NCBI GenBank assembly: GCA_046046245.1
Contig: JBJOKE010000019.1
Location: 1 to 7,223 of the forward strand
DNA from: UBA4615 sp046046245
GTDB lineage: Bacteria > Pseudomonadota > Gammaproteobacteria > Burkholderiales > Burkholderiaceae_E
Direction of reading: 5' to 3'
DNA length: 7,223 bases
The notes beneath the pieces were generated by a model, which worked only from the letters and a program-made list of their open reading frames with translations, searched no databases and had not been told where the DNA came from. Of this stretch, positions 4,114 to 7,223 are shown piece by piece (the first letter of the stretch is position 1; every line of letters begins with the position of its first letter). The position numbers were made by a program, and so were the translations under genes.

Positions 4114-6709
4114 ATGGGTTGGGGTTTATCCCGGTCCCCGTGGAGACCGCGACCTTTTCGCCCGAGGCAATCTCCGCCGCCGCCAGTTCCATGGCGGTGC
4201 GGTTGTCCTCGGTGTTCATCTGCATGCGCGCGTTGAGCTCGGCAGCCGTGCGCTGGTCCTCGGCCTGCTCGCGCTGCTGCTGCAGCATGGCGTCCTGCTG
4301 CATCGCGGCGGCCTTGAGCTGCGCCTCCTGCTGCATGCGCTGCGCGTCGATCTGCAGGCGCGCCTGCTCCACCTGCGCGTCCTGCGCCGCCTGCTGTGCG
4401 GTGAGCTGCATCTTGGCCTGCTCGACGGCGGTGCGCTGCTGCAGCTCGGCCTGCTTGACCTGCGCCTGCAGTTGGGCCGACTGGGCGGCGGCCTGCGCCG
4501 GATCCATGGGCTGCGGCGGGGCGAGCTTCTGCGCCATCTCCTGCGCCTGCGCGATGACCTCGGGCATGGACTTGAAGACCTCGTCGCCCTGCTCGACCAC
4601 GTACGCGCCTGCCTCGGCGAGGGCCCGGTCGAGTGCCTTGCGCGCCTCCTTGTCGCCCTTGATCTCCTTCATGTCCTCGCTGATGTCCAGACCGGAAGCC
4701 TCGTTGGCCACGTCCAGTACGCTGCTGGCGTACCAGTAGGCGATGTGCTCCTTGAGGTGCTGCAGCATCACGGGCAGGAAGGCCGGGGCGATGAGCGGGT
4801 TCATGCCGAAGGCCGGGCTCCTCATGTACGCGAGGTGCGTCTTGAGGTGCGCGATGTGGTCCTGATCGGGGAAGGCCGTGACCGGCTTGCCCATGCTGGC
4901 GGACACGTTCTCGGCCACGGCGTTGAGCTCCTGCGGCTCGACGGGCGGGTTGAGCAGGCCCTCGGCGTCGGGGATCTTCAGCGTCTCGAGGATGCGCTCC
5001 TCGACCTTGCGCAGGTTGTAGAGCTGCGGCAGGGCCGCCGAGCGCTGCGCCACGGCCTGCACCTGCGCAAAGCGCTGGGCCTCGCTGAAGATGTTCGGGT
5101 CGCTGACGGGCACGACGTCCATCGGCCCCTCGAAGTCGGCGCGCGTGGCGATCTCCTCGCCCACCTCAGCCTCGGTGTCCGCGTCGTCGAGGTACATGCC
5201 GTTGAGGCGGTGCAGCACCTTGAGCATGCGCGCCATGGCGTCGTGCAGGCGGGCGTGGATCGCGCTGAACACGACCATGCCCTGCTCGAGCTTGGCCAGC
5301 GTCGTGCCGACCGGCGCGTTCGGGTTGCTGTCGGCGATGTCGTCCAGCGTGGTGCGGATGACGCCCTGCCCGGCATCGACGAGGAAGCCGAGGAGCTGGA
5401 ACAGCACAGCCGAGGGCGGGTTGAACGGCAGCGGCATCGCGATCTTGCGGATGTCGTCAACGTTGAGGCCGCCCTCGATCTCCTCCACCTGCGTCGGCTG
5501 GATGTTCAGGGACTGCCCGCCGCGCGAGCCGCCCTTGAGCTTGAGCATGGTCGGCGCGTTGTTGATGTGCGCGCTGTCGAGCAGGGCGCGCAGGGCGCCG
5601 GTGGCCGCCGCGCTCAGGCCGCCGACCATGTGCGGCAGGCCGATGGGGTATGCGCCGCGCCACGGCACGAAGGGGAACTCGATGAACCAGACCAGCTCCT
5701 CGCGGCTCTCGTCCAGCTCGTCCCAGTTGCGGTACAGGGCGAGCACCTTGTTGCTCGTCTTGTCGATGGTGACGATGTACGGGGCCAGCTCGCCCCCGGC
5801 CATGCCGTCGCCCTCGATGCGCAGCAGGGCGTGCGTCTCGTAGACGGTGCGCAGGCCGTCCTCGTTGTAGCTCGTGTCGGTGCGGCCCTCGATCTTGTCG
5901 TTGGCCTTCTGCACGATGCTCGGCTCGGGCTCCATGCTCACCAAGCCGATGTCCACGTCGCGGTACATGCCCGCCTTGACGCGCTGCTCGTAGTCCACCT
6001 GCGTGATGTACTGCACGTGCGTCTTGCGTTGCGCCGTGTAGAAGCTGGTGGCGGCATACGGCAGCAACATGTCGTCGATTGCAACGAACAGGAAGCCGGG
6101 CCGGTTGCGGCTCTCGTCCCACGACAGCTTGAGGTACTGCGCCCCGCCGAGCGGCACCTGCGTCAGCATCTGCTCGATCTCGGCGCGCGCCTCGGTGCAT
6201 TGCACCGTGAGCTGCCAGTTCATCAGGGCCGTCTTGCGCTTGGCCTTCTTCGCCTTGTCGGGCGTCACCTCGCCCGGGATGAAGTCCTTGGCCGGGCCCT
6301 GCGGCGGGAACAGCTCCTTCATGGCGCGCGCGGCGAAGTCCACGGTGGCCTGCACCATCATCGGGTGCACGACGCGGCTGGCGCCTTGGAACTGCGCGCC
6401 GCCGGGCGCGTCGTCGCCGAGGCCGGTGCGGCGCAGGCCCTCCTCGTACTGCTCGTCGCGCTTCTTGCGCGCCTCCTTGTCGCGGCCGATCAGCTCGACC
6501 AGCGAGGTGGCGATGGCGTTCAGCTCGTGATCGGGCAGCACCTCGGCGAGGTTCTCGAGGAAGTCCGCGTCGCGCTCCGCCTCCTCGTCCTCGAGGCGCA
6601 CGATAGCGCCGCCGTCCTCGGTGTCCTCGACGTCGTCCTCGGCATCGTCGGACAGCTCGACCATTTCGCCGTACTCTTCGCCGGGCTGCTCGATGTCGTC
6701 TTCGTCCAT
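4112..6709 (-). CDS. Large portal protein (head-tail connector, P22/N4-like size)
   Basis: This 865-residue protein is predicted to form the portal ring at one capsid vertex. DNA is pumped through that ring by terminase, and the tail attaches to it. Residues 1-50 are a strongly acidic tail. Around 105-139 is FQGASRVVHPMMVQATVDFA followed by ARAMKELFPPQGP, a segment typical of large podovirus-type portals. The middle (about 140-600) has mixed alpha/beta wing- and stem-like sequence, including VWFIEFPFVPWRGAYPIGLP and later a helix-rich stem region (GTTLAKLEQGMVVFSAIHAR). Residues about 735-848 are a long Gln/Ala-rich helix without prolines, comparable to the helical barrel of the P22 portal. 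The length is above the 725 residues of the P22 portal, with the excess in the acidic N terminus and the barrel. It starts 9 bases after the terminase stop, with AGGA 7 bases before the ATG and overlapping that stop. Terminase followed by portal is the usual order. Confidence 0.88.
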   Translation of the reverse strand: MDEDDIEQPGEEYGEMVELSDDAEDDVEDTEDGGAIVRLEDEEAERDADFLENLAEVLPDHELNAIATSLVELIGRDKEARKKRDEQYEEGLRRTGLGDDAPGGAQFQGASRVVHPMMVQATVDFAARAMKELFPPQGPAKDFIPGEVTPDKAKKAKRKTALMNWQLTVQCTEARAEIEQMLTQVPLGGAQYLKLSWDESRNRPGFLFVAIDDMLLPYAATSFYTAQRKTHVQYITQVDYEQRVKAGMYRDVDIGLVSMEPEPSIVQKANDKIEGRTDTSYNEDGLRTVYETHALLRIEGDGMAGGELAPYIVTIDKTSNKVLALYRNWDELDESREELVWFIEFPFVPWRGAYPIGLPHMVGGLSAAATGALRALLDSAHINNAPTMLKLKGGSRGGQSLNIQPTQVEEIEGGLNVDDIRKIAMPLPFNPPSAVLFQLLGFLVDAGQGVIRTTLDDIADSNPNAPVGTTLAKLEQGMVVFSAIHARLHDAMARMLKVLHRLNGMYLDDADTEAEVGEEIATRADFEGPMDVVPVSDPNIFSEAQRFAQVQAVAQRSAALPQLYNLRKVEERILETLKIPDAEGLLNPPVEPQELNAVAENVSASMGKPVTAFPDQDHIAHLKTHLAYMRSPAFGMNPLIAPAFLPVMLQHLKEHIAYWYASSVLDVANEASGLDISEDMKEIKGDKEARKALDRALAEAGAYVVEQGDEVFKSMPEVIAQAQEMAQKLAPPQPMDPAQAAAQSAQLQAQVKQAELQQRTAVEQAKMQLTAQQAAQDAQVEQARLQIDAQRMQQEAQLKAAAMQQDAMLQQQREQAEDQRTAAELNARMQMNTEDNRTAMELAAAEIASGEKVAVSTGTGINPNP

Positions 6710-6718
6710 GGGTCGGTC

Positions 6719-7223
6719 CTAGCTTGCGTACGGGTTGGATACGGGCTTGCGCGGCGGCGGGGCCTCGGTCTTGGCCTCCTTTACCATCGACACGAGGCCC
6801 TTGTCCAACATGAGGCGGACGCACTGCGTCGTGGCGTCCACGAAGTCGTCGTGCTTGATGCTGCCGGAGCCGGTGAAGGAGCAGAGCTGCGCCAGCAGGG
6901 GCTCGACCCACGTGCGCGGGCGGCCCGGGTACTTGTCGCTCTCCGGCAACCAGACGCGGCGGCGGGCGAAGACGTGGCTGACCATGTGCAGGCGCGCCAG
7001 CTTGTCGGCCCGGCCCGGGTTGTAGGCGTAGGCCTCGATGCCCTCGCGCTCCAGCATCTGGCGCAGGCTGATGCCGCTGCCCTTGTCCTCGATCAGGCAC
7101 AGGTCCGGCTTGCGGCCCGACGTGATGGGCTTCGCGCCGCCGAACATGGGCTTGATCAGCGCCGTGTCCTGATCGTCGCCGTAGGCCACGTTCAGCTCCT
7201 TCTTCACGCGCTTGATGAGATCC
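6719..7223 (-). CDS. Terminase large subunit, C-terminal nuclease domain (partial)
   Basis: This is the end of the DNA-packaging motor gene. The reading frame is open through the right edge, so the N-terminal ATPase domain and the first part of the nuclease domain lie outside the window and 167 residues are visible. The GTG at 7207 is an internal Val codon and is not used as a start. Two motifs of the RNase H-like terminase nuclease can be seen: PDLCLIEDKGSGISLRQML (about 39-57 of the visible part), with an acidic metal-ligand candidate in IED, and IKHDDFVDATTQ (about 122-133), with the HDD..DA acidic cluster. Between them, YNPGRADKLARLHMVSHVFA and a WVEPLLAQLCSF segment match the usual spacing. 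The last 20 residues are a Pro/Lys-rich tail. It cuts concatemeric DNA and translocates it into the procapsid through the portal encoded immediately downstream. Confidence 0.9.
   Translation of the reverse strand, partial: DLIKRVKKELNVAYGDDQDTALIKPMFGGAKPITSGRKPDLCLIEDKGSGISLRQMLEREGIEAYAYNPGRADKLARLHMVSHVFARRRVWLPESDKYPGRPRTWVEPLLAQLCSFTGSGSIKHDDFVDATTQCVRLMLDKGLVSMVKEAKTEAPPPRKPVSNPYAS

Noticed and set aside
3447..4739. Plus-strand open frame of 430 codons, very rich in Cys, Ser and Ala
   Set aside because: It lies opposite the portal 3' end and small genes. The Cys/Ser/Ala richness is the complement of Gln/Ala-rich portal codons, not a metal-binding protein.
5457..7100. Minus-strand 547-codon frame overlapping portal and terminase
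   Set aside because: Arg/Gly/Ala/Pro-rich shadow frame that runs across the junction of two genes with clear family motifs.
7190..7207. GTG at 7207 as the start of a small separate gene
   Set aside because: The frame continues open upstream to the window edge and the protein is the C-terminal domain of a terminase, so this is an internal Val codon.

Overview
This window is part of a tailed double-stranded DNA phage (or prophage) genome: a compact virion-head module transcribed entirely from the minus strand. Reading in the direction of transcription (right to left), the order is: the C-terminal end of the large terminase (cut by the right edge), a large portal protein, a Gp49-like small protein, a 45-residue Lys-rich protein, a roughly 60-residue helical protein, a GroES-like co-chaperonin, a scaffolding-type protein, a conserved protein of unknown function, a putative capsid-decoration protein, and the major capsid protein (cut by the left edge). 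I see no tRNA, CRISPR, insertion sequence, integrase, attachment site, convincing promoter or terminator. No gap between genes exceeds about 35 bases.

The layout is a virion assembly line. Terminase cuts and pumps DNA through the portal. The portal and scaffold nucleate a procapsid. The co-chaperonin probably caps the host GroEL so that the capsid protein folds. The capsid and decoration proteins build the shell. Almost every gene starts a few bases after the previous one stops, with the Shine-Dalgarno sequence overlapping or abutting the upstream stop codon. This suggests one polycistronic late transcript with coupled translation.

Host: the DNA is GC-rich, with strong G/C preference at third codon positions, so long false ORFs appear in the other frames. 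This fits a GC-rich proteobacterial host, but nothing in the window fixes the host. The 865-residue portal with a Gln-rich helical C terminus resembles the large portals of podovirus-like phages, and the neighbouring gene belongs to a family named after N4 Gp49 and Sf6 gene 66. Tail morphology cannot be decided because no tail gene is visible.

The most interesting element is the phage-encoded co-chaperonin. It keeps the GroEL-binding GGI-type mobile loop but appears to have a longer loop than bacterial GroES, as T4 gp31 does. The rest is a well-formed but largely ordinary head module with a few uncharacterised small genes. I did not find a convincing new defence or mobile system.
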